A DNA stretch of 64,000 nt from a virus. Where the stretch lies: the IMG/VR virus record IMGVR_UViG_3300024520_000050, positions 1 through 64,000 of that record; one strand, given 5' to 3'. Each line of letters begins with the position of its first letter. Positions within the stretch are counted from its first letter, which is position 1. Shown here in pieces: positions 56,980 through 64,000 of the stretch. Both the position numbers and the translations under genes were made by a program. Under the pieces are notes generated by a model that saw nothing but the letters and a program-made list of their open reading frames with translations, searched no databases and had not been told where the DNA came from.

Positions 56980-58194
56980 ATGGCAGATCTCAATTTTTTA
57001 AATATAACAGATTGTGATGCTATAACATTTAATACTCCTACAACCCCAGGTCTACAGTATATCGAGTATATACTGGGATCTGAGGTTAAGGATTTTACAA
57101 ATGTTGATAAGTACACAATTACACATTCTACGAATTGTTGTTCGCCAGGTGTAACTACTAATGTTGCGCCACGCTATCAATTTGTACCTACAAAGGACTC
57201 ATGTGTAGCTGGACCTCCTTCTGGATCATATACTTTCCAGATAGCCGGAATGAATGGATTACTTATTCAGTCATTTACGATATCAACAGGGGGCCCACAA
57301 GCGCCATGGCCTTATGTTGTTACTGCTGCAGGGTTTACTTTTGTCGTACCAATTAATGATGCGCCAGGAGTTACTACAATAACAGTGGTAATAACTACAA
57401 TTTCTGGGTTTGAATATACAGTTGCTTTTGATGTTACACAATCAGGTGTATCATGTGATGGTACAATAGGTAATATAGTTATTACTTATCCAACATTACC
57501 TACTAATATAGTTAGTTCAATAGGGGAATTTGCAACTAGTGGGTTAGTCGCACCAGCAATAGGTATATCATTTACAATAACAGCTGATGTTAGAGGTACG
57601 GCAGGGAACAGCATATTAATTACATTGGATAATGTTAATACCATGGAGCAACTTGTTGCAAATTGGAATGCTACTTATCCAGCTAATACCTGTAGTATAG
57701 TTTATACATTAGGTTCAGGATACATATCTAATACACCAGTAAGTGTACAATTATCAGGTGGAGTTGCAGTACCTACAGCAGGAGCTGAATTATCACTTAA
57801 TTCTCTATTAGTTAAAACAACTTTGAGCGCAGGTACATACGAAGTTATCTTTTGCGAGGTACTTCAAAACGCAACTTCAACATGTATACAAAATCATATA
57901 TTTATTGATTGTGGGCCACTTAAGTGTGAAGTAGTTAATAAATTAGTACTATGTGTAGATTCTAACATAATGGATATATACAATGCGCTATCATGGGGAA
58001 ACTCTTGTACTGATACAGTTACTTATACTGAATTCTGTGCACTATATGAAATATTAACAATCATATTAGAAACAGATGGATGTTACGGTAGCCTGGATGA
58101 ATGTAACTGCTCAAGTGCAGTAACAATAGCAAATAGTCTTAGCCCAATAGCATACCCAACTCAATCAAACGGTAATCCGTGTTCAACATGTTAA
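56980..58194 (+). CDS. virion surface protein with Ig-like repeats and Cys-rich tail, 404 aa
   Basis: Repeated Thr/Val-rich strands (FTFVVPINDAPGVTTITVVI) suggest Ig-like folds. The last 90 residues have eight or more Cys in short patterns (DECNCS; PCSTC at the end). Cys-rich termini of this sort may form disulphides outside the cell or bind metal. No family recognised. Confidence 0.6.
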   Translation: MADLNFLNITDCDAITFNTPTTPGLQYIEYILGSEVKDFTNVDKYTITHSTNCCSPGVTTNVAPRYQFVPTKDSCVAGPPSGSYTFQIAGMNGLLIQSFTISTGGPQAPWPYVVTAAGFTFVVPINDAPGVTTITVVITTISGFEYTVAFDVTQSGVSCDGTIGNIVITYPTLPTNIVSSIGEFATSGLVAPAIGISFTITADVRGTAGNSILITLDNVNTMEQLVANWNATYPANTCSIVYTLGSGYISNTPVSVQLSGGVAVPTAGAELSLNSLLVKTTLSAGTYEVIFCEVLQNATSTCIQNHIFIDCGPLKCEVVNKLVLCVDSNIMDIYNALSWGNSCTDTVTYTEFCALYEILTIILETDGCYGSLDECNCSSAVTIANSLSPIAYPTQSNGNPCSTC

Positions 58195-58197
58195 AAT

Positions 58198-58437
58198 ATG
58201 AACCCAAACTTAAAATGCCACTTTGTATCACAATTAGCTAAATTCTCACAACGAGTATTATATGGCTATAGATGTGAAATGGAATCATTATTTGCCGACG
58301 TTAAAACTGTTAGAAGATTCATTACAATTGAAGATAATATTGTAGAATGTGCAGTAAGTGGTACAGTAATTAATGATCTTAATAAATATAGAAAGACGTT
58401 GACAACTAATTATACAAGTGCCTGTAGAGGTTGCTAA
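58198..58437 (+). CDS. small protein with Cys-rich end, 79 aa
   Basis: Compact helical protein ending in SACRGC, a pattern like the PCSTC end of the preceding protein, from which it is separated by three bases. The two may act together in the virion. No family recognised. Confidence 0.6.
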   Translation: MNPNLKCHFVSQLAKFSQRVLYGYRCEMESLFADVKTVRRFITIEDNIVECAVSGTVINDLNKYRKTLTTNYTSACRGC

Positions 58438-58486
58438 ATGAATAATATAACAATAATAATAATAATAATATAAAATATAAAATAAA

Positions 58487-60283
58487 ATGGCAATACCTAA
58501 ATTTTATTTAGATAATAGGTTTGATAATGCTCGTAGTAGTTCTCATATCGGTATGACTAAAAATACAGAGCTAGGATGGTTCATTAATAAATACATGAAC
58601 ACAGCAGGACCGACCGTACTTTTTGGTGATGGTACTGTACTATTACCATCTGTATCTAACCTTGGTGATACAAATACAGGTCTATACTTTACAACAGCTG
58701 ATGAGGTTTCTATCTCAACAGGTGGAGTTAAAGCAGCAGGATTTGGAACAACAGGACTTGAATTAGCATTAGACTTATTCTTCACAGAAGAAGTAAATCA
58801 TGTAGCGCAAGTACTTACATCAACTACAGCTACAACAGCAGGTGGTAATTTAACTATTTCATCTGGTATCGGTGCAACTACTGGCGCAGGTGGAATTACA
58901 ACAGTAATCTCAGGAGCTGGTGGTCTTACTGGAACAGGAGGAGCATTAACAATGTCTTCTGGAGCAGGAGGAGCAACTTCAGGTGATTCTGGAGTAGTAA
59001 CAATACAATCAGCAGATGAAACTAGTACTGATCTTTCTGGAACAGTATCAATTACATCAGGAACAACAGTAAGTGCTGATTCTGGAGCATTAACAATCGA
59101 TTCTGGAGCAGTAGCTACTCTTGGGGGATCAGGAGCAGTTACAGTAGCATCTGGTGCTTCATCAACTTCTGGATTATCAGGAGTAGTATTAATTACATCA
59201 GGAACAACAGTAGACACAGCATCTGGAACTATGACTTCTACTACAGGAGCTGTAGCAACATCAGGTAACTCTGGAGCAAATACAGTGTCAACAGGAGCCT
59301 CTACTACAGCAGGTGATTCAGGAATTATGAGTGTTTTATCTGGAGCTGCTACAACTGGAGATACAGGAAATGTAGAAGTTAAATCTGGTGATGTAGCTAC
59401 TTTAGGTGCATCTGGAACATTAACAGTTTCTACAGGAGTTTCTAGTACATCTGGTGCTTCTGGAGCATTAGTTGTATCTACTGGTGATACAGTTGATACA
59501 ACATCGGGTATAGCATCTATTTTTACAGGTGATGTATCTACTTCAGGTAACTCTGGAGCAGTTAGTATTAAATCTGGAGATTCTGCAGTAGCAGGAGATT
59601 CTGGTACATCAACTATTGATACAGGAGAAGTAGTAACTGGCGATTCAGGAGCTAGTACTCTTACTACAGGAGATGTAACAACATTAGGGGCTTCGGGATT
59701 AGCTGAAGTTTCAACTGGAGATTCAACTACTTCTGGAGCAACAGGAGCAATTAATATAGTTTCTGGTGACGCTACAATAGGTAGTTCTGGGGTAATTAGT
59801 ATAACATCAGGAAATACCGCGTCAGGTTTAGCAGGAGATATTATCTTAACAACAGGAACACATACATCTGCAACAGTTGTACCAATCGTACAATTGACTA
59901 AAGGTGTAGCACAAAAACCTACATCAACAGCAGTAGCAACTGGAGCAACAGCAACAGTTAGTGGTGTTATTAGTGGATGTTTAGGAGTTACAGGAACTAC
60001 AGGTAATGTTACACTTCCAACTGGTACTGAAATTAGTACTGCATTGGGATCACCAACACCAGGTATGTCTTTCGACTTTGTAGTTAATACAATAGCAATG
60101 ACAGCAGCTAACGTTGCAACAATTGTAGTTGCAGCAGGAATCGTAACACAGAAAATGATTTCAGCAGGTGATGTAGCCACAGACCAACTTTTAACTGTAA
60201 CAAATACTGCTAACGTAAATGTTGGTATATTTAGAATGGTTAATATTGGAGCTAACTCTTGGTCATTACATAGATTAGCATAA
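58487..60283 (+). CDS. tail-fibre-like protein built of 94-residue super-repeats, 598 aa
   Basis: The N-terminal part (about residues 1-112) contains LGDTNTGLYFTTADEVSIST, a motif of phage fibre proteins. Residues about 113-465 consist of about 22 units of 14-17 residues with SG, VSTG and ITSG turns. These are arranged in super-repeats of 94 residues (282 bp; VATLG/VTTLG at 59111, 59393 and 59675). Such repeats predict a beta-solenoid shaft. The C-terminus is a separate domain. It has its own terminator. Confidence 0.75.
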   Translation: MAIPKFYLDNRFDNARSSSHIGMTKNTELGWFINKYMNTAGPTVLFGDGTVLLPSVSNLGDTNTGLYFTTADEVSISTGGVKAAGFGTTGLELALDLFFTEEVNHVAQVLTSTTATTAGGNLTISSGIGATTGAGGITTVISGAGGLTGTGGALTMSSGAGGATSGDSGVVTIQSADETSTDLSGTVSITSGTTVSADSGALTIDSGAVATLGGSGAVTVASGASSTSGLSGVVLITSGTTVDTASGTMTSTTGAVATSGNSGANTVSTGASTTAGDSGIMSVLSGAATTGDTGNVEVKSGDVATLGASGTLTVSTGVSSTSGASGALVVSTGDTVDTTSGIASIFTGDVSTSGNSGAVSIKSGDSAVAGDSGTSTIDTGEVVTGDSGASTLTTGDVTTLGASGLAEVSTGDSTTSGATGAINIVSGDATIGSSGVISITSGNTASGLAGDIILTTGTHTSATVVPIVQLTKGVAQKPTSTAVATGATATVSGVISGCLGVTGTTGNVTLPTGTEISTALGSPTPGMSFDFVVNTIAMTAANVATIVVAAGIVTQKMISAGDVATDQLLTVTNTANVNVGIFRMVNIGANSWSLHRLA

Positions 60284-60305
60284 TAAGACAGGATAATAAA
60301 TAATT

Positions 60306-60335
60306 AATAATGGCAGACTTAGTTCTGCCATTATT
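60306..60335 (+). terminator. terminator after the repeat fibre gene
   Basis: AATAATGGCAGA (60306-60317) pairs perfectly with TCTGCCATTATT (60324-60335), 12 bp around a 6-base loop, followed by TTAAATAAAATA. It separates the fibre gene from the following small genes. Confidence 0.8.
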
Positions 60336-60349
60336 TTAAATAAAATATA

Positions 60350-60751
60350 ATGAATCCAGGAAAACATGCTGCACGTCAGCAAACTTCAGTGTCTGCATTA
60401 AATAAGATAATCTTAAGATTGCAGGAACTTAAAGCACAAACAGTAGCAACTGCTGCAGGATTGGCATCATTAGCAGAGCAACAAACCCAAACAGCATTAC
60501 TTACTACTATTGATACTAATATAGCTGATATAGAAGTATTATTAGCAAAAGGTAATTTGCAGATATTAGAACAAGAAGCTACCGATTTAGTTAAAACGTT
60601 TGCTTATTTAGATGCTGGAGCAGCTGATGAAAGAGTAAGTACTATTATATATACAAGTCCTGTAGATTTTCCAGCAATTACTGTAACTAAAACATTTGTT
60701 TATGCAGGTATAGCTGGAGCATATAGAGTAAGTACTATCACATTATCTTAA
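60350..60751 (+). CDS. small virion protein with helical start, 133 aa
   Basis: A coiled-coil N-terminal half (LNKIILRLQELKAQTVATAA, TDTNIADIEVLLAKG) is followed by strands with Thr/Val. The arrangement resembles a fibre-associated chaperone or tip protein. No named family. Confidence 0.6.
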   Translation: MNPGKHAARQQTSVSALNKIILRLQELKAQTVATAAGLASLAEQQTQTALLTTIDTNIADIEVLLAKGNLQILEQEATDLVKTFAYLDAGAADERVSTIIYTSPVDFPAITVTKTFVYAGIAGAYRVSTITLS

Positions 60752-60763
60752 TACTAAAAACTA

Positions 60764-61192
60764 ATGGCTATAAAAACAATACATAATCCTTTACTAGAAG
60801 AAGGATTTCAGAAACTAAATGATGTTAGTAATAGTTCTTTCGTACAAGAAATTACTTTAAGTGATGCCACTCAAAATACTATAACAGGTTCTAAAGGTAT
60901 TACTGATGATTCAGTACAATCTTTTATTTCTAGAGTGACTGCAATTAAAACATCAACAGGAGATGTATGGTGTCATGAATTTCGTGGTGCTATTAAACGT
61001 ATCAGTACTGTAACTTCTTTAGTTGATACAGTAGTAGATGTATACATAGCAGAAGACACTGCTACAGCAGCTTATGCTGTTGCATTTGTAGCTAATGCGG
61101 GTACAGATGAATTAGATATTAAAGTTACATCAGGTGATGCTAACGAAATTAAATGGAAATCAGAAACAGTATTTAGTGAAATAACATTTTAA
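60764..61192 (+). CDS. small strand-rich virion protein, 142 aa
   Basis: Thr/Val/Asp-rich beta protein (AIKTSTGDVWCHEFRGAIKR). Its position in the fibre cluster suggests a structural appendage. No family recognised. Confidence 0.6.
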   Translation: MAIKTIHNPLLEEGFQKLNDVSNSSFVQEITLSDATQNTITGSKGITDDSVQSFISRVTAIKTSTGDVWCHEFRGAIKRISTVTSLVDTVVDVYIAEDTATAAYAVAFVANAGTDELDIKVTSGDANEIKWKSETVFSEITF

Positions 61193-61194
61193 TT

Positions 61195-61914
61195 ATGATA
61201 ATAAAAGAATTAACTAGCATAAAAGAAATAAGTAAGATGCGACATATTCCTTCTTATTATACAACATTTGATGCTATTAATGAAGATATAGATATGGGGG
61301 ATGCTGCAACATTACGTTTTGATAGAACAGATCCATTTAGTATATCATTCTGGGTGAATAATTCAGATTGGAATGCCGGCTTCATGGTATCTAAACGTGA
61401 AACTTCAGTTAATTACGCGGGATATATGATAATAAGTAGTGCAAATAAATTAAGAGTTATATTGCGTTCTACTCTCTCCAAAGCATTAGATGTAATTACT
61501 AATGCAACTCTCACTAATGGTCAAGATTACTTTATTACAGTGACTTATGATGGCTTATCTTTGTCATCAAGTTTAAAAGTATATGTAGATTCAATTTCCT
61601 CAGCATTAACAGTTACAACATCAACTTTAACTTCAAGTATAGCTAATAGTCAACCATTTAAAATTGGTAGTGCAAATGTTGGTGGATACTTCAATGGAAG
61701 TTTAGATGAAGTAGCAGTATTTAGTTCAACACTAACACAAGTAGAAATTGATTTATTATATGGTTTGGGTAAAACTGTTATGAGTAGTTACTCAGTAATA
61801 CCTACTTTAGTATCACATTGGAAGATGGATACATTAAATCCAGTTGATGAAACAGGAACTAATAATGGTACATCAGCCAACATGGACAGCACTAATATTA
61901 TAGAATTTTATTAA
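61195..61914 (+). CDS. LamG/concanavalin-like domain protein, 239 aa
   Basis: The pattern SISFWVNNSDWNAGFMVSKR, later FITVTYDG and GSLDEVAVFSSTLTQVE, and a terminal HWKMD, is that of laminin-G-like carbohydrate-binding domains (LamG_3 type). In fibres such domains bind glycans on the host surface. It starts two bases after the previous stop. Confidence 0.8.
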   Translation: MIIKELTSIKEISKMRHIPSYYTTFDAINEDIDMGDAATLRFDRTDPFSISFWVNNSDWNAGFMVSKRETSVNYAGYMIISSANKLRVILRSTLSKALDVITNATLTNGQDYFITVTYDGLSLSSSLKVYVDSISSALTVTTSTLTSSIANSQPFKIGSANVGGYFNGSLDEVAVFSSTLTQVEIDLLYGLGKTVMSSYSVIPTLVSHWKMDTLNPVDETGTNNGTSANMDSTNIIEFY

Positions 61915-61920
61915 ATAATA

Positions 61921-62226
61921 ATGATGAGTAGAGAATATTATAAAATAAAAATACCTAATCCTCAAAGTCAAATTCAACATACAATAGATGTTAGTATTGG
62001 TGTAGATGATACACAAAGGTACTCATTAGATGGTAAATATGTTATTATTAAAACTACACCATCAATCATCAATATAAAAATTAATACAGGAGTTAGTAGA
62101 GATACGATATTCCCGCCAGGACTTACTACTCAATTAACATATGAAGAAGCTCGTATTCTCATGACAACAGAGGATTGGCAAACAGATTTGAAAGTTTATA
62201 AAAAGATAAACAATGGCAAAGAATAA
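61921..62226 (+). CDS. small virion protein, 101 aa
   Basis: Strand-rich protein (VSIGVDDTQRYSLDGKYVII) with a helical end (QLTYEEARILMTTEDWQTDL). No family recognised. It overlaps the next gene by 14 bp. Confidence 0.6.
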   Translation: MMSREYYKIKIPNPQSQIQHTIDVSIGVDDTQRYSLDGKYVIIKTTPSIINIKINTGVSRDTIFPPGLTTQLTYEEARILMTTEDWQTDLKVYKKINNGKE

Positions 62227-62767
62227 AATAGAAAAATCAGATGGGCATTATCTTGCAGGAACTGAAGTAACAGTAGATACTGAAATTAATTTTGTTAATA
62301 CTTCAAATCCTGAAATAGATACAACTGGTGGAAGCTTTATATGGAAACTAATAACAGCCGTAGCTTCTGCATGGAAACTTAGAGATGATACAAAAGGACA
62401 AGACATAATTACTATTGACAGTAGTACTGATACAGTAACAGCTAATGCTACTGATTATACTTTTGTAGGATTTGGTGCTGCAAGCGCCGCAACAGCTATT
62501 GTATTTACAATTGAATCAACTAGTTATAATGCAGTCGCATTTGATTGGGTTGATATGACTACAGCTGGGACAGGTAAAACAGTTACATTCCCAGCTTCTC
62601 CAGTTGCTGATGATATTATAAAAGTATCTAAAGCAGATAGCGGAGTAGGAGTAATTACCGTAGATGGTAATGGTAAAAATATAAATGGTGCTGCAAATGA
62701 CACGATCAATAGTCAATACACAATTGTTTCGTATCAATATAATGGTACTGAATGGCGTAAATTTTAA
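62213..62767 (+). CDS. fibre-like virion protein, 184 aa
   Basis: Thr/Ala/Val-rich strands with VTVDGNGKNINGA and a final YQYNGTEWRKF, the usual end of phage fibre or appendage domains. Probably an appendage subunit. Specific role unknown. Confidence 0.65.
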   Translation: MAKNKIEKSDGHYLAGTEVTVDTEINFVNTSNPEIDTTGGSFIWKLITAVASAWKLRDDTKGQDIITIDSSTDTVTANATDYTFVGFGAASAATAIVFTIESTSYNAVAFDWVDMTTAGTGKTVTFPASPVADDIIKVSKADSGVGVITVDGNGKNINGAANDTINSQYTIVSYQYNGTEWRKF

Positions 62768-62780
62768 AACAGTAATTTAA

Positions 62781-63551
62781 ATGGCATATACAGAAATATC
62801 AAGAGATTTTTTAATCGAAGTAGCAAGAGGCAATGTACCAGGTCATTCTTTAGTACATAAGTTTGGACGAAACGCAAATGTACCTAATGGGACGTTTGAA
62901 GGAGTAACTCAATTATCTGAATCATTTAATTTTCTAACAGCAGCAAGTACTGTAAGAATTAAAGCAGGAGGAGATGCTGCAGATACAGCTGCAGGTGCAG
63001 GTGCACAAAGTATTACAATAGAAGGTTTAGATAATACTGGAGCTTTTGCAACTGAAACAATTGCAACAGCAGGAGTTTCAGCAAGTTCAGTTACATCTAC
63101 AAGTTTTTGGAGAGTATTCAGAGCATATGTAGGAGATGGAGGATGTGGTACTTATGGTGCTGCAAATACTGCTAATATAGTAATTGAAAATGGTACAGGA
63201 GGTACTAATTTAATAATGATAGCTATCGAAGAAGGACAAAGTCAATATGGAGCATATGCTATTCCTCTCGGTAAAACAGGTTATTTATTAAGTGTGAAAG
63301 TTCAAGCAGATGGAAGTAAAGCTGCAGATTTTAAATTATGTACACGAAATAATCTAACAGATTTCACTACACCTTTTAGTCCTAATAGAATTAAATTTTA
63401 TTGGGATGGAGTTCTAGGATCTGATACTTTAAATCCAAATTCACCGTTACTATCAATGTCAGCTCTGACTGATATATGGGTAGAAGCCGCAGGTGGTGGA
63501 GCCCAAACAGAAGTTAGTATAGATTTTGAGATTTTATTAGTAGACGATTAA
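62781..63551 (+). CDS. conserved phage virion protein, 256 aa
   Basis: GHSLVHKFGRNANVPNGTFE, then ADTAAGAGAQSITIEGLDNT and FWRVFRAYVGDGGCGTYG follow a pattern I know from a widespread structural protein of marine and gut phages. Its function is not established. It is glycine-rich and strand-dominated. Confidence 0.7.
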   Translation: MAYTEISRDFLIEVARGNVPGHSLVHKFGRNANVPNGTFEGVTQLSESFNFLTAASTVRIKAGGDAADTAAGAGAQSITIEGLDNTGAFATETIATAGVSASSVTSTSFWRVFRAYVGDGGCGTYGAANTANIVIENGTGGTNLIMIAIEEGQSQYGAYAIPLGKTGYLLSVKVQADGSKAADFKLCTRNNLTDFTTPFSPNRIKFYWDGVLGSDTLNPNSPLLSMSALTDIWVEAAGGGAQTEVSIDFEILLVDD

Positions 63552-63561
63552 AATAAATAAT

Positions 63562-63843
63562 ATGTATAGGATAGATAAAACACAAGCTTTAACAATAGCA
63601 GGTACAGATACTTATACTGTTACAGCTACTACAACAATGAGTTCTTACATTACAGGTGAGGCTATATTATGTATATTTACTAATGCTAATACTGGCGCTG
63701 CAACTCTAAATGTAAACAGTTTAGGTGCTAAAGCTATTCAAAAGAATGGTGGTACTGCATTAGCAGCAAGTGATATTAACGCAGGTCAACCTTTTTGGTT
63801 AGTATATGACGGAACTGATTATCAATTAGTAGGAACTGTTTAA
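63562..63843 (+). CDS. small fibre-type protein, 93 aa
   Basis: TGAATLNVNSLGAKAIQKNG followed by GTALAASDINAGQPFWLVYD matches a frequent phage tail-fibre module. As a stand-alone 93-residue protein it may be a detached fibre domain or a tip subunit. Confidence 0.7.
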   Translation: MYRIDKTQALTIAGTDTYTVTATTTMSSYITGEAILCIFTNANTGAATLNVNSLGAKAIQKNGGTALAASDINAGQPFWLVYDGTDYQLVGTV

Positions 63844-63885
63844 ACTAATATAAATAAAAATTAAATAAAAATTAAATAAATAATA

Positions 63886-64000
63886 ATGAGTAGTTTATCA
63901 GTACAAGACGTTGACCTTATAGGAAGACTAAATGAATTTAGAGGAGCAGATATACCTTCTGCAGCTACAACAGATATAGCGATTGCTGATGGTAATCTTG
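63886..64000 (+). CDS. virion protein, 5' part only
   Basis: An ATG at 63886 starts MSSLSVQDVDLIGRLNEFRG and the frame stays open to the window end (38 codons seen). The spacing and leader (AATAAATAATAATG) match the preceding genes. Identity unknown. Confidence 0.6.
   Translation, partial: MSSLSVQDVDLIGRLNEFRGADIPSAATTDIAIADGNL

Noticed and set aside
58798-60180. Open frame of 460 codons on the - strand over the fibre gene
   Set aside because: It mirrors the repeat codons of the fibre gene (Ser/Gly/Thr/Val read backwards as Pro/Val/Ala), has no leader of its own and opposes the late transcript.

Overview
The window is part of the genome of a tailed bacteriophage, and its AT-rich sequence points to a Bacteroidota host. 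Three things suggest this host group. Gene starts are preceded by A/T-rich leaders rather than Shine-Dalgarno sites. A TAnnTTTG-type -7 box lies in front of the rightward genes. Several protein families are ones I associate with Bacteroidota phages and hosts (DUF1573, R2K ATP-grasp, a winged-helix/HU-like pair upstream of the virion genes). The terminase-portal-scaffold-capsid order and the large portal recall crAss-like phages, but this is inference and I do not assign a genus.

Left arm (about 1-36,000, all transcribed leftward): about 70 mostly short genes in tight, often overlapping strings. Recognisable products are a NUDIX hydrolase, two R2K ATP-grasp proteins, an RNA ligase, a YfaP/DUF2135-domain protein, a Cys-rich CxxCxxxCC protein, three exported proteins, several membrane proteins and several zinc-ribbon peptides. 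At least twelve genes belong to one expanded family of about 100-140 residue proteins (called here the LHQLL family). I also annotate small genes of 25-57 codons in gaps that would otherwise look empty.

The gaps in the left arm are unusual. Many hold RNA modules whose ends are joined by 7-14 bp stems enclosing further hairpins. Some contain a tRNA T-arm-like hairpin, and one is a fairly normal tRNA. Head-to-tail arrays occur at 17,550-18,205 and 25,662-26,173, and a looser one at 32,640-33,340. In two stems an A.C mismatch on the + strand becomes a G.U pair on the - strand, which fits the leftward transcript being the functional molecule.

Central control region (about 34,900-36,220): a 16-bp inverted repeat, four TTAACATT sites spaced exactly 11 bp apart, a strong terminator, one GC-richer leftward gene with a possible switch-like leader, and the divergent promoter region.

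Right arm (36,223-64,000, rightward): winged-helix and HU-like proteins, a probable spanin-like lysis pair, a DUF1573 protein, a DEDD exonuclease, an Acb2-like anti-CBASS sponge, a chimera joining an LHQLL-type module to a piece of this phage's own capsid protein, an amidase endolysin, the large terminase, the portal, a GroEL-like chaperonin placed between portal and scaffold, the scaffold candidate, the major capsid protein, connector/tail candidates, a 598-residue fibre-like protein built of 94-residue super-repeats, and a run of small fibre and appendage proteins including a LamG domain. The last gene is cut by the window end.
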